Positions 8,721 through 19,121 are shown, numbered from the stretch's first letter. The stretch: DNA of 64,000 bases from Bifidobacterium saguinibicoloris (GCF_019331725.1 NZ_JAHBBF010000007.1:1-64000); one strand, 5' to 3'. Made by a program: numbers and translations. Notes: a model not told the origin generated them from the letters alone.

Positions 8721-10697
8721 TCACATGTGGTACCGGGTGGCGGTCACCATCTGACGGACCAACGTCTCACGCCACTTGCTCCACCCGTAGCGCTTCGTGA
8801 TCGCCTCCTCGGGCGTGGCGCCCAACGAGGAGCCGTCGGCGCGGGTCAGGTCATAGAGCATGTCCAGCAGCACCGGATCGTGACGCAACCGGCCGGCCAG
8901 GTCGTCGCCCGTGTTCGGGTCGTTCGGATTGCGGCCGGTCGCGAACTCGCTCAACGTGAGATGCTCACGCACCAGCAGGGTGACCATGCGAACCGCATCC
9001 TCGTCGAAGCCCATGCGGCGCATGATGACCGGCGCATGGCGCGCGCCCTCCGCCGCATGGTCGGCCACGCCGGAACGCTTGCCGATGTCATGCAGGATGC
9101 CGGCCATGAGCAGCGCCGCGTAATGCGCGTCGTCGTAGCGCGTCACGCCGTCCTCGCCGACCGTCTCGCCGCGGACCACGGACCATCCGCTCTGCGAGCC
9201 GCCGCGGGCGCCGGCCGAGACACCGCCCGGAACGCCAGCCGAAACGCCACCGGAAATGTCACCCGGAACGCCACCCGGGACACCGCCCGCCGGGAACCCG
9301 CATTCGCGCCCCAATCGCGTCACCACCTCCACGGTGTGACGGTCGATGGTGTACCGGTGCGCGGCCGAGACCGACGGACGGTTGCGGATGCCCAGCCATT
9401 CCGGCATCCACTTGCCGGGGATGTCGGCGTAGTCGATCTCCTCCCACACGTCGAGCAGGTTCGGGCCGCAGGCCAGCAGGCGCACGAACAGCGCGCGCGA
9501 CGTATCGTCCCACTGGTTGGAGTGGATGGGGCAGCGCCGCAGATTGTTCAACGTCGCCGGATTGATGGGCAGGCCGCGCTCGCCCGCGGCCACGGCCACG
9601 CGCAGCGCGAGGCTCGCGTCCTTCGACGGGTCCGCGCCGGGAGCGAGCACGATCTCGCCCTCATGAACGGCCACTCCGGGCGCGACCGTCTCGAACGTCG
9701 GCGCCTCGCGGTGGCCGCCGGCGCGCTGGGAGAACATCTGGAAGAACGCGAACCGCGGCTTCTCGTGCGTGAGGGAATGCTCGGCGCGGGAGGCGGTGGA
9801 GTCGAGCGCGAACGCGATGCGTCGGCCCAGCCGGGCGAGCATGGTCTGCATGTCGTCGATGGATTTCGCCTCGCGTTCGCCGCCCGTGGGCAGGGTGGGG
9901 TCGGCCAGGCCCAGCATGGCCGCCACTTTGTCCTGATAGGCGGCGAGCAGCAGGTTCGTGTCCTTCTTCGCGACGAGATGGATGCAGTCGCGCACGTCGA
10001 GCAGCCGTTCAACGGCCTCGTCGTACATGCCGTGCGGGCGGTCGGCCAGCCATGAGGCGGCGAGCGCGGACACGAGGACGGAGTCGCGCAGGCCTCCGCG
10101 CGACTCCTTGACGTCCGGCTGGTTGATGTATTGGAGTCTGCCGAACTCGTCGAGACGTGACTTCGCGGAGTCGAGCAGTTCGGGCAGGCGCTTGCGGGCG
10201 GCCCTGCGCCAGCGTTCGAGGATGGAGTTGGAGGTGTCGCGGATGAGCTGCACGTCGCCGGCCACGGGTTCGACGTCGAGCCAGCCCATGGCGGCGGGCA
10301 GGTCGTGGTCGGTCACGGCCTCGCACTGCTGGCGGGTGCGCACGGAATGGTCCAGGTCGAGGCCGGAGTCCCACAGCGGGTACCAGAGCTTGTTGGCGAG
10401 TTCGTTGAGCTGCTGGTCCGTCAGCGCGTGCGGCTCGTAGATGATGACGAGGTCGAGGTCGGACGAGGGGCCGATCTGCCCGCGCGCGAGGGAACCGACA
10501 GCGGCGAATCCGACACCGTGCTCGGGCACGTCGAAGCCGACGCCCTGCGTCGCCTCCGCCCAGAGCCTGGTGAGGCAGTCCATCGCCAGCGCGGTGCGCG
10601 CCTTGCGTTTGGCCGCCCCGTCGCGGTACACGCCGTCCGCGTCCGGCTGGCTCATGTCCATGAACCGTTGTTTCAAACCATCCACCGCTGAGGTCAT
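8721..10697 (-). CDS. glnD: PII uridylyltransferase GlnD, short form without ACT domains
   Basis: Bifunctional uridylyl- or nucleotidyl-transferase/removing enzyme acting on PII (GlnB). The nucleotidyltransferase motif GSLARGQIGPSSDLDLVII lies at residues 68-86, and the HD hydrolase motif ILHDIGK near residue 535. At 658 residues it is shorter than the ~850-900 of enterobacterial GlnD. It ends soon after the HD domain (ending VRQMVTATRYHM) with no sign of the two C-terminal ACT domains that sense glutamine. A Gly/Val/Pro/Ser repeat (about residue 467-498) interrupts the protein just before the HD motif. The start MTSAVDGLKQ follows AAAGAG. It lies in one strand order with glnB and amtB, though ~440 bases separate it from glnB. 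Confidence 0.88.
   Translation of the reverse strand: MTSAVDGLKQRFMDMSQPDADGVYRDGAAKRKARTALAMDCLTRLWAEATQGVGFDVPEHGVGFAAVGSLARGQIGPSSDLDLVIIYEPHALTDQQLNELANKLWYPLWDSGLDLDHSVRTRQQCEAVTDHDLPAAMGWLDVEPVAGDVQLIRDTSNSILERWRRAARKRLPELLDSAKSRLDEFGRLQYINQPDVKESRGGLRDSVLVSALAASWLADRPHGMYDEAVERLLDVRDCIHLVAKKDTNLLLAAYQDKVAAMLGLADPTLPTGGEREAKSIDDMQTMLARLGRRIAFALDSTASRAEHSLTHEKPRFAFFQMFSQRAGGHREAPTFETVAPGVAVHEGEIVLAPGADPSKDASLALRVAVAAGERGLPINPATLNNLRRCPIHSNQWDDTSRALFVRLLACGPNLLDVWEEIDYADIPGKWMPEWLGIRNRPSVSAAHRYTIDRHTVEVVTRLGRECGFPAGGVPGGVPGDISGGVSAGVPGGVSAGARGGSQSGWSVVRGETVGEDGVTRYDDAHYAALLMAGILHDIGKRSGVADHAAEGARHAPVIMRRMGFDEDAVRMVTLLVREHLTLSEFATGRNPNDPNTGDDLAGRLRHDPVLLDMLYDLTRADGSSLGATPEEAITKRYGWSKWRETLVRQMVTATRYHM
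9205..9297 (-). repeat. In-frame 12-bp-type minisatellite inside glnD
   Basis: Degenerate tandem repeats of about 12 bases (variants of ACNCCNNCCGGA on the plus strand) encode Gly-Gly-Val-Pro / Ala-Gly-Val-Ser units in GlnD. Period and frame fit, so copy-number change would keep the frame. The block lies between the nucleotidyltransferase and HD parts of the protein. Confidence 0.7.
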
Positions 10698-10783
10698 TGT
10701 CGACTCTTTCGTTGCCGGCGTCGGGACCGCCGGGATTGTTCGTTGTTCGTTGGGGACAGATAGTGCGTATCTGAGGTGTATCT

Positions 10784-10977
10784 GCGTTGTGAGGGGTACT
10801 TTCGGGACGTTGCGATCGTCCAATCGCGTTACGAGGGGTACCTCGCGTCGGAGGCAACGAGGAATCCGGGGTTCTGGCCACGGCATCAAGCCGTTTGCCG
10901 GGGTGATATATACAGGGTGATACCCCTCGTAACGCAGTTGGACATCCGCGAAGGTCGAATTCCACCCCTCGTAACGC
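10784..10977. promoter_or_regulatory. Symmetric four-copy GCGTTACGAGGGGTA element upstream of glnD
   Basis: Copies at 10784-10799 (one variant base pair, GCGTTGTGAGGGGTAC) and 10826-10841 (GCGTTACGAGGGGTAC) point right. Copies at 10921-10935 (TACCCCTCGTAACGC) and 10963-10977 (CACCCCTCGTAACGC) point left. Both pairs have the same 42-base centre spacing, about four helical turns. Spacers inside the two arms also resemble each other as inverted sequence. The ~80-base centre contains ATATATAC. The element fills the gap between the glnB terminator and glnD (10698-11141) and probably controls glnD. Confidence 0.85.
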
Positions 10978-11049
10978 GGATAGGCGGTTCAGCCGTCTGG
11001 ATTGGGGTCGAAGAAGCGACAAACGCCGGCGCCAGCCCTCCATATGACA

Positions 11050-11088
11050 GAATCCCCGCACGGCTCGGAGAGCGGCATGCGGGGATTC
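11050..11088 (-). terminator. Hairpin downstream of glnB
   Basis: GAATCCCCGCA pairs with TGCGGGGATTC across a 17-base loop, just after glnB on its strand. A T-run is weak. It probably separates amtB-glnB transcription from the glnD control region. Confidence 0.6.
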
Positions 11089-11141
11089 CTGTCTATCAAT
11101 GGTCCGGACCCTGTATCAGCGGCACGGACGTCTGGTCACCG

Positions 11142-12768
<1,627 letters not shown>

Positions 12769-12983
12769 GTCTACCTCCCTCTCTTTATGTGTCTCTCTCA
12801 CGGACCGGGAGGGTCCGCGGGATGCCATTCGTTATTGCCGTCCCCCTTGTGGGGGCTAACGATCGTCAGTGAACGCCCGGATGGTTTTCGTTTCGTTACG
12901 GCAGGTTACGCGATTGTTAATCGATGACGCGTCTGCGCCGGCGGGCGCGGCGTCGGCCCGAGGCGGTTTTCCGCCGAAAACGA

Positions 12984-13024
12984 GAGGGTCTCGAATCATG
13001 TTTCCAACATGATTCGAGACCCTC
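12984..13024. terminator. Perfect 19-bp hairpin between amtB and ftsY
   Basis: GAGGGTCTCGAATCATGTT (12984-13002) pairs perfectly with 13006-13024 around a three-base loop. On the minus strand it is followed by a TTTT-containing stretch. It most likely ends ftsY transcription after the tandem repeat. No gene lies in 12769-13234. Confidence 0.8.
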
Positions 13025-13082
13025 CCATCGGCGTTTGCACGCCGGAAACGGTTCACGATGCGGACCGGACTGACCGCACTGA

Positions 13083-13234
13083 CCGCACGGTTCGCACGGT
13101 TCGGGCGGACCGCACGGTTCGCACGGTTCGGGCGGACCGCACGGTTCGCACGGTTCGGGCGGACCGCACGGTTCGCACGGTTCGGGCGGACCGCACGGTT
13201 CGCACGGTTCGGGCGGACCGCACGGTTCGCACGG
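13083..13234. repeat. Perfect 27-bp tandem repeat abutting the ftsY stop codon
   Basis: Five identical 27-base copies start at 13083, 13110, 13137, 13164 and 13191, then a 17-base partial copy runs to 13234, the base next to the ftsY stop. Each unit is built of three 9-mers: CCGCACGGT, TCGCACGGT and TCGGGCGGA. Copies show no divergence, which suggests recent expansion by slippage. Open frames on both strands through it encode Arg/Thr/Val repeats and are treated as artefacts. Confidence 0.95.
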
Positions 13235-14539
13235 TCAGGCGAGGATGCCGTCGACGAAGCCCTCCGGATCGAACGGGGCGAGGTCGTCGGGGCCTTCGCC
13301 GAGGCCGACGAGCTTGACCGGCACGCCGAGCTCCTTCTGCACGGAGATGACGATGCCGCCCTTGGCGGAGCCGTCGAGCTTCGACAGCACCACGCCGGTG
13401 ATGCCGATGGCCTCGGCGAACACCTTCGCCTGGGTCATGCCGTTCTGGCCGGTGGTGGCGTCGAGCACGAGCAGCACCTCGTCCACCGGCAGGTTCTTCT
13501 CCGTGACGCGGCGGATCTTGCCGAGCTCGTCCATGAGGTTCGCCTTGTTCTGGAGACGGCCGGCGGTGTCGATGATGAGCACGTCGGCGTTGTCCTCCTT
13601 GGCGCGGGCGCTGGCTTCGAACGCGACGGACGCCGGGTCGGCGCCGTCCTTGTCCGAGCGCACGACCGGCACGTCCACACGCGCGCCCCACGTCTCGAGC
13701 TGGTCGGCCGCGGCGGCGCGGAACGTGTCGGCCGCGCCCATGACCACCTGCTTGCCTTCGGCGACGAACAGTCGGGCCAGTTTGCCGGCGGTGGTGGTCT
13801 TGCCGGTGCCGTTGACGCCCACCATGATGATGACGCCCGGCTTGTGCGCCCCCGGCTTGTCCACGTTGAGGCGACGGTCCGTGTCGCGGCCGACGAGGTC
13901 GAGCAGGCGTTCCTTCAGCGCCGCACGCACTTCGGCGGGGTCGGCCTTGCCGGTGACGCGCGCGTCGGTCCGCAGGTCGTCGACGAGCTGTTCGGACGCC
14001 TCCGCGCCGACGTCGGCGAGCAGCAGTGTGTCCTCGACGTCCTCCCAATCCGCGGCGGTGAGGTTGTCCTTCGCGAGGATGTTGAATAGGGCCTTGCCGA
14101 ACGGGTTGCCCGACTTGGCGAGCTTCGCCTTGAGTCGGGTGAGTCGGCCGCCCACCGATTCCGGCTTCTCCGTCTTCGGCGCCGGTGCGGCAGCCGGTTC
14201 GGGGGAGGCTTCGGGTTGTGCGGCAGGTTCCGGTTCGACGGAGGCCGAAGCGGCCGACGATGCGGACGATTCCGCGGCGCCGGGCTCCCCGGAGCCTTCG
14301 GGTTTCTTGGTCCCGCCGGATTCCGCGGACGAGGACGCGCCTTCGGCGACGTCCTTCTCCCCGCTCTCCTGTTGCTTCTGTTGCTCCTGTTCGCGCGCCT
14401 GCTGCTCGCGCAGCATGTCGCGTTCCGCGATGGTCTTGTCCAGGTCACGGCGACGGGACCTGCCGAACCATACGCCCAGAAGGATGATGACGATCGCGAC
14501 GGCCGCGAACGCAAGATACGACAAAGTAGTGCTATCCAT
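13235..14539 (-). CDS. ftsY: Signal recognition particle receptor FtsY
   Basis: SRP receptor GTPase, 434 residues. An N-terminal membrane helix (LSYLAFAAVAIVIILLGVWF, about residue 5-24) is followed by an acidic, Gln/Glu/Ala-rich linker to about residue 145, then the NG domain. GTPase motifs are GVNGTGKTTTAGKLA (G1), DTFRAAAADQL, DTAGRLQNKANLMDEL (G3) and LSKLDGSAKGG (G4), ending DLAPFDPEGFVDGILA. It docks the SRP-ribosome complex at the membrane. The start MDSTTLSYLAF gives the expected helix; frames extending upstream into the tetR promoter are spurious. Its stop codon directly touches the 27-bp tandem repeat, so the repeat is in its mRNA tail. Confidence 0.95.
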   Translation of the reverse strand: MDSTTLSYLAFAAVAIVIILLGVWFGRSRRRDLDKTIAERDMLREQQAREQEQQKQQESGEKDVAEGASSSAESGGTKKPEGSGEPGAAESSASSAASASVEPEPAAQPEASPEPAAAPAPKTEKPESVGGRLTRLKAKLAKSGNPFGKALFNILAKDNLTAADWEDVEDTLLLADVGAEASEQLVDDLRTDARVTGKADPAEVRAALKERLLDLVGRDTDRRLNVDKPGAHKPGVIIMVGVNGTGKTTTAGKLARLFVAEGKQVVMGAADTFRAAAADQLETWGARVDVPVVRSDKDGADPASVAFEASARAKEDNADVLIIDTAGRLQNKANLMDELGKIRRVTEKNLPVDEVLLVLDATTGQNGMTQAKVFAEAIGITGVVLSKLDGSAKGGIVISVQKELGVPVKLVGLGEGPDDLAPFDPEGFVDGILA

Positions 14540-14681
14540 GGCCCCCAGTCTAGTGTCCGCCATTGTCACGCGGGCATGCGCCGGAACCGGCGCGAAACCG
14601 GCCGGCGGCTCATCGGCCACGGCACCCATCCGAACCTCCATCGCACAGACGCGTCGCACGGCGGCGGCTAAGCTGGAAGAC

Positions 14682-15491
14682 ATGGCCAACTCCTCACGCA
14701 TGACGTCGTATCAGCGGCGCGAACAGCTCATCCGCATCGGACGCTCCCTGTTCGCCGCGAAAGGGTTCGAATCGGTGAGCGTGGAGGAGATCGCCAGCAA
14801 CGCGAAAGTCTCCAAACCCATCGTCTACGAGCATTTCGGCGGCAAGGAGGGGCTGTACGCGGTGATCGTCGACCGTGAGATGCAGGCCCTCACCTCCACG
14901 CTCACCGAAGCGCTCAAAGACCCGGACATGCATCCGCGGCAGATCGTGGAACGCACCGCCCTCGCACTGCTCACCTACATCGAGGAGAACGCCGAAGGGT
15001 TCCAGGTGCTCTCCCGCGATTCGCCGAGCACCGACCCCTCCGGATCGTTCAGTTCGCTTCTCGGCGACATCTCGATGCGCGTCGAAGACCTGCTCATCGC
15101 GGCGTTCAAACGGCAGAAGCTCTCCGTGAAAGGCGTGCCGTACTACGCGCAGATGCTCGTCGGTATGACCGTCTTCACCGGCCAATACTGGGCGGACCGG
15201 CCGAAGGTCAGCAAGGAGCAGCTCGCCGCGTACATCGTCGACCTCGCCTGGCACGGCCTGAGCCGGCTCGACTCCAAACCGAAGCTCATCTTCGAAGGAG
15301 GCAAGGCCGCCAAGGCGCGAGCCAAGGCCGAACGGCACGGCGGCGTGCAGCCGGACGCGGCGAAAGCCGCGGACGCATCGGACACGTCGACCGACGCGGA
15401 GGCATCGGACGGCACGACCGCCGGCGACGGCCGCACGGAAGATGAACCGGATGTGCAGGATGTGCGACGGAACGTTCCGGACGGCGAATGA
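14682..15491 (+). CDS. TetR family transcriptional regulator
   Basis: 269-residue TetR-type repressor. The N-terminal helix-turn-helix spans about residues 7-60 (YQRREQLIRIGRSLFAAKGF, then VSVEEIASNAKVSKPIVYEHFGGKEGLYAVIV). A ligand-binding all-helical domain follows, and the last ~60 residues are a polar Ala/Asp/Thr-rich tail. ATG at 14682 is preceded by GGAAGAC; an internal ATG 18 bases on is possible. It is divergent from ftsY across 142 bases and 61 bases upstream of a glycosyltransferase gene on the same strand. Ligand and targets cannot be told. The frame extending upstream to 13245 is antisense to ftsY and was rejected. Confidence 0.92.
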   Translation: MANSSRMTSYQRREQLIRIGRSLFAAKGFESVSVEEIASNAKVSKPIVYEHFGGKEGLYAVIVDREMQALTSTLTEALKDPDMHPRQIVERTALALLTYIEENAEGFQVLSRDSPSTDPSGSFSSLLGDISMRVEDLLIAAFKRQKLSVKGVPYYAQMLVGMTVFTGQYWADRPKVSKEQLAAYIVDLAWHGLSRLDSKPKLIFEGGKAAKARAKAERHGGVQPDAAKAADASDTSTDAEASDGTTAGDGRTEDEPDVQDVRRNVPDGE

Positions 15492-15552
15492 GTGATAGTC
15501 TGTGGCGTTGAACCACAGACCGCACGCGACCTTCGAGGGGATCGACCAGCTT

Positions 15553-16668
15553 ATGACGCAACCGGCACCGACGACGGCCCCCGCAACCGGCACAGGCAAG
15601 ACGCTCACCTTCATCGTACCCGCCTACAACATGGAGGGCTACCTCGACCGGTGCATCAACTCGCTCACCGCGGCACGACGCACCGACGACATCGAGGTCA
15701 TCATCGTCGACGACGGATCCAAGGACGACACCCTCGCCGCCGCACAGGACTTCGAACGGCGCATGCCCGGCGTGGTACGCGCCATCCACCAGGAGAACAA
15801 AGGACACGGCGGAGCCGTGAACACCGGCATCGCCGCCGCACGCGGCATGTACGTGAAGGTCGTGGACGCCGACGACTGGGTGGGACCGGAATCGCTCGAA
15901 CAGGTCATGGCCGTGCTGCGCGACGAGGTCGCGAAGTCCGGGAACGGGGCTGCCGGAGTTGCCGGGAACGACGGAGCCGGGAACGACGCCGAACCCATCG
16001 ACATGCTCGTCACCAACTACGTGTACGACAAGGTCGGCAAACGACGCAAGCACGTCGTGAACTTCCGCCACGCCATGAAGGCCGGCGAACCCCTCACCTG
16101 GGACGACTTGGGACACTTCGGACTCGCCGAATACATCCTCATGCACGCGCTCATCTTCCGCACCGACGTGGTGCGGGCCTCCGGCATGCGACTGCCCGAG
16201 CACACGTTCTACGTCGACTTCATCTACGCGTACCAGCCGTTCCCGTGGGTGAAGACCCTGCGCTACCTGGACACGCCGTTCTACCACTACTACATCGGCC
16301 GCGAAGGGCAGAGCGTGCAGACCGACGTGATGATCCGCCGCGTCGACCAGCTCATCCACGTCAACCGCTGCATGGTGGAGGCCACGCCCGAACGCGGCGA
16401 CGTACCGGACGGACTGTACAAATACATGGTCCACTTCCTCGCCATCGAAAGCTCCGTGGCGAGCGTGTTCCTCATCCTCTCGCGGGACAAGGAGAACTAC
16501 GCGAAGAAGCAGCGTCTGTGGGACGACATCCGCGAGCATTCCGAGCCGATCTACCACGATGTGCGACGCAAGCCCATGTCGCGCGCGCTGAACCTGCGCG
16601 GTTCGGCGGGCCGATGGGTGATTCGATGGGGGTACCGCGTGGCCGAACACGTGGTCGGTTTCAACTGA
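15553..16668 (+). CDS. Family 2 glycosyltransferase
   Basis: 371-residue GT-A fold glycosyltransferase. The opening LTFIVPAYNMEGYLDRCINS, the UDP-sugar binding region VIIVDDGSKDDT and the DXD-like VKVVDADDWV are in order within the first ~120 residues. The C-terminal half lacks clear membrane helices, so it is probably a cytosolic or peripheral enzyme adding a sugar to a cell-envelope or exopolysaccharide acceptor. ATG at 15553 follows GAGGGGATCGACCAGCTT; a GTG 51 bases upstream is an alternative. It is not in an obvious polysaccharide cluster: only the TetR gene precedes it, and a terminator follows. Confidence 0.9.
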   Translation: MTQPAPTTAPATGTGKTLTFIVPAYNMEGYLDRCINSLTAARRTDDIEVIIVDDGSKDDTLAAAQDFERRMPGVVRAIHQENKGHGGAVNTGIAAARGMYVKVVDADDWVGPESLEQVMAVLRDEVAKSGNGAAGVAGNDGAGNDAEPIDMLVTNYVYDKVGKRRKHVVNFRHAMKAGEPLTWDDLGHFGLAEYILMHALIFRTDVVRASGMRLPEHTFYVDFIYAYQPFPWVKTLRYLDTPFYHYYIGREGQSVQTDVMIRRVDQLIHVNRCMVEATPERGDVPDGLYKYMVHFLAIESSVASVFLILSRDKENYAKKQRLWDDIREHSEPIYHDVRRKPMSRALNLRGSAGRWVIRWGYRVAEHVVGFN

Positions 16669-17017
16669 GACGACCGTCATTCGCCATCCAGCGTCCGCCA
16701 TCCACCATCCGACCGGCGCGTTTCGCGGAGGCAGCTCGCCAGCGAAGCAACGCGGCCGTCACCTCACCCAGAGAATTCCGATTCCCATGGTTTTCCCAGC
16801 ATTTGCACACGACACGCTGAAGAGTACGGGGTTTACTGGGAACCACGGTTGGAAAGCCGCAATAACTGAATCCCTTCTTCTCTCTTCTCTCTCAAGCCCG
16901 GTCCCCGCCGGGCTTTCTCTTTTGTCCCGCCCGAGCAGCCCGCCAAGCCCCGCCAAGCCGCAGCAGAGACTTAGGCGGCTTGCATTGTCGAACGGCGGTG
17001 TGTATTTTAGAAACGTT
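16669..17017. other. Non-coding interval before tRNA-Lys
   Basis: No coding frame with a ribosome site. It holds the terminator at 16894-16925 and the presumed tRNA promoter. I see nothing else of note. Confidence 0.6.
16894..16925 (+). terminator. Rho-independent-like terminator after the glycosyltransferase gene
   Basis: AAGCCCGG (16894-16901) pairs with CCGGGCTT (908-915) across a six-base loop and is followed by TTCTCTTTTG. Confidence 0.8.
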
Positions 17018-17090
17018 GCCCCTCTAGCTCAACGGTTAGAGCAGCGTCCTTTTAAGTCGTGGGTTGTGGGTTCGAATCCCACGGGGGGCA
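17018..17090 (+). tRNA. tRNA-Lys (anticodon UUU)
   Basis: A 73-nt cloverleaf: acceptor GCCCCTC pairs with GGGGGGC, D-stem GCTC/GAGC, T-arm GTGGG-TTCGAAT-CCCAC, discriminator A. The anticodon loop CTTTTAA places TTT at 17051-17053. The anticodon stem GCGTC/GTCGT contains a T-T mismatch and a G-T pair, so it is weaker than usual. The 3' CCA is not encoded (ACCGG follows). A strong hairpin terminator follows directly. No integrated element is seen next to it. Confidence 0.95.
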
Positions 17091-17095
17091 CCGGT

Positions 17096-17135
17096 AAACC
17101 CTTGGAAATAATGAGTTTTCAAGGGTTTTGCTTTT
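17096..17135 (+). terminator. Terminator after tRNA-Lys
   Basis: A 13-bp stem (AAACCCTTGGAAA with TTTTCAAGGGTTT, one G-U pair) with a seven-base loop, ending in TTTTGCTTTT. Confidence 0.9.
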
Positions 17136-17318
17136 CCGGCTAATCCGCTTTCGTCCCTGATAGTCCCTGATGTACTGTCTCGACCCGGTTCCTCTCCAAC
17201 GCCGCCCACCGCACGCCTACCACTCACCGGCACCACATCCCCGCACGTGTCCGACATCACGGTCGCATCCCCGGGCGCGACTTGCCCGCCCCCGGCCGCG
17301 CTCCTAGAGTAGGGCGAC

Positions 17319-18980
17319 ATGTCTTGCACCACTCTGCTTGTAGGAAAGGCCGCCAGCATCGACGGTTCGACCATCATCGCCCGCGACGACGATTCCGGTT
17401 CCGGCCGCTACGACCCGAAGCGTCTCGTCACCGTCCATCCCGAGGACCAGCCGCGCCGTTACCGCTCGGTCCTCTCGCACGTCGAAGTCGACCTGACGGA
17501 CGCCGGCGACCCGTGCCGGTACACGATCGCGCCGAACGTGCTGCCGAATCGCGGCGTGCTCGCCGAGGCGGGCGCCAGCGAACGCAACGTGGCGATGAGC
17601 GCGACGGAGACCATCGCGGTGAACGAGCGAGTGCTCGCCGCGGATCCGCTCGTCGAACTCGTTCCGGCGGAAACCGACGCCGACGGCGTCGAAACCACGC
17701 CGGAACGGCCGGGCGGCATCGGCGAGGAGGACATCATCACGCTCGTCCTGCCGTACGTACACACGGCGCGCGAGGGCGTGGAACGCCTCGGTGCGCTGCT
17801 GGAACGCTACGGCACGTACGAATCGAACGGCGTCATCATCTCCGACGTGGACGAGATCTGGTACGTGGAGACGATTGGCGGCCACCACTGGATCGCCCGC
17901 CGCGTGCCGGACGACTGCTACGCGACCATCCCGAACCAGCTGGGCATCGACGACTTCGACCTCAAGGACGCGTTCGGCAAGCAGCGCGAGTTCATGTGCA
18001 GCGCCGACCTGCGCGAGTTCATGGCACGGCATCGTCTGGACCGGACGATGCCGGCGCATGCGAGCGCGTTCGGCGACGCACGCGCCGCCGTGGGCTTCGC
18101 CTCGGACGGTTCGGTGGAGCAGGCCGACCGGTTCAACCCGCGCGTCGCGTTCGGCACGGCCACGGCGAAGGACCATATCTACAACACGCCGCGCGCCTGG
18201 TACATGCAGCGTTGCCTGAACCCGAGCGAGGACTGGGATTCGCCGGCGGCGCGCTTCACGCCCACGTCGGACGACATCCCGTGGTGCCGCGTGCCGGAGA
18301 ACAAGGTGACGATCGAGGACGTGGACGCGATCCTCTCCTCGCATTTCGAGGGCACGCCGTATGACCCGTACGGCACGCTCGGCACGGCGGAGTCGCGTCA
18401 CCGCTACCGTCCGATCGGCATCAACCGCACGGGGCACATGGTGGCGGTGCAGTTGCGCCCGTATGTGCCGGAGGCGGCGCGCGCGGTGTTGTGGACGTCG
18501 TTCGGTTCCGGCCCGTTCACGAGCGTCGCGCCGTTCTATGCGAACGTGACGGATACGCCCGCCTATCTGCGTGACACGACGCCGCAGGTCTCGACCGACA
18601 ACCTGTATTGGACGAACCGTCTCATCGCGGTGATCGCGGACGCGCACTTCTACGAGACGAACCGTCTGGTGGAGGGGTATGCGGAGGGCGTGCGCGCGTT
18701 CGGGCATCGTCTGGTGGAGCGCACCGACGAGGCGGTCGCGGCGATGGCTGCGTCCGGCGTGTCCGATGCGTCCGATGGCGCGACGTCCGATGCGTCCGCC
18801 GCCGATGCGGCGGCGTCCGTTCCGTCCGGTTCCGACGACGTGACGGCGGCGCTCGAGACGGCCAACGACGAAATGGCCGCCTACCTGCGCAAGCACACGA
18901 CGACGCTGCTGAACGACGTGCTGTACACGTCGAGCAATCTCATGCACAACAGCTTCGCGATGTCCGACCGCTGGGCGTGA
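17319..18980 (+). CDS. pepD: C69 family dipeptidase
   Basis: 553-residue N-terminal-nucleophile dipeptidase of peptidase family C69. The mature nucleophile is Cys3 in MSCTTLLVGKAASIDGSTII, and the family pattern continues with ARDDDSGSGRYDPKRL and SDVDEIWYVETIGGHHWIAR. No signal peptide is seen, so it should act on imported dipeptides in the cytosol. Near the C-terminus (about residue 475-505) a Ser/Asp/Ala-rich linker interrupts the fold, which may be lineage specific. The start ATG at 17319 fits because Cys3 must be near the N-terminus. It is a single gene between tRNA-Lys and zwf, with a hairpin terminator at 19087. Confidence 0.92.
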   Translation: MSCTTLLVGKAASIDGSTIIARDDDSGSGRYDPKRLVTVHPEDQPRRYRSVLSHVEVDLTDAGDPCRYTIAPNVLPNRGVLAEAGASERNVAMSATETIAVNERVLAADPLVELVPAETDADGVETTPERPGGIGEEDIITLVLPYVHTAREGVERLGALLERYGTYESNGVIISDVDEIWYVETIGGHHWIARRVPDDCYATIPNQLGIDDFDLKDAFGKQREFMCSADLREFMARHRLDRTMPAHASAFGDARAAVGFASDGSVEQADRFNPRVAFGTATAKDHIYNTPRAWYMQRCLNPSEDWDSPAARFTPTSDDIPWCRVPENKVTIEDVDAILSSHFEGTPYDPYGTLGTAESRHRYRPIGINRTGHMVAVQLRPYVPEAARAVLWTSFGSGPFTSVAPFYANVTDTPAYLRDTTPQVSTDNLYWTNRLIAVIADAHFYETNRLVEGYAEGVRAFGHRLVERTDEAVAAMAASGVSDASDGATSDASAADAAASVPSGSDDVTAALETANDEMAAYLRKHTTTLLNDVLYTSSNLMHNSFAMSDRWA

Positions 18981-19086
18981 CGACCGTGCCGCGTCACCGT
19001 GCGCCGCGGCGTGCGGTGACGCGCGTCCATCCGACGCCGTGGCTTACGCCGCGGCGCATCGCCCTGTGAGGCGTATCCCCACCCGT

Positions 19087-19121
19087 CGAAGGTGACGCGC
19101 ATGTGACGCGCGTCACCTTCG
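19087..19121 (+). terminator. Hairpin between pepD and zwf
   Basis: GAAGGTGACGCGC (19088-19100) pairs perfectly with 19108-19120 around a seven-base loop, flanked by a C-G pair. No T-run. Probable terminator of the dipeptidase gene. Confidence 0.65.

Noticed and set aside
13083..13234. CRISPR array
   Set aside because: Copies are contiguous with no spacers.
13009..13317. Arg/Thr/Val repeat peptides on both strands at the 27-bp repeat
   Set aside because: They arise because 27 is divisible by three and the repeat lacks stops; no start signals or conserved ends.
13245..14681. Open frame upstream of and in phase with the TetR gene
   Set aside because: It is antisense to ftsY, Ser/Arg-rich, and the helix-turn-helix protein has its own start at 14682.
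16787..17143. 118-codon open frame across the tRNA
   Set aside because: It reads through the terminator and tRNA gene with no ribosome site.
17018..17318. Integration site for a mobile element at tRNA-Lys
   Set aside because: No integrase, no repeated tRNA 3' end, and a normal terminator follows.
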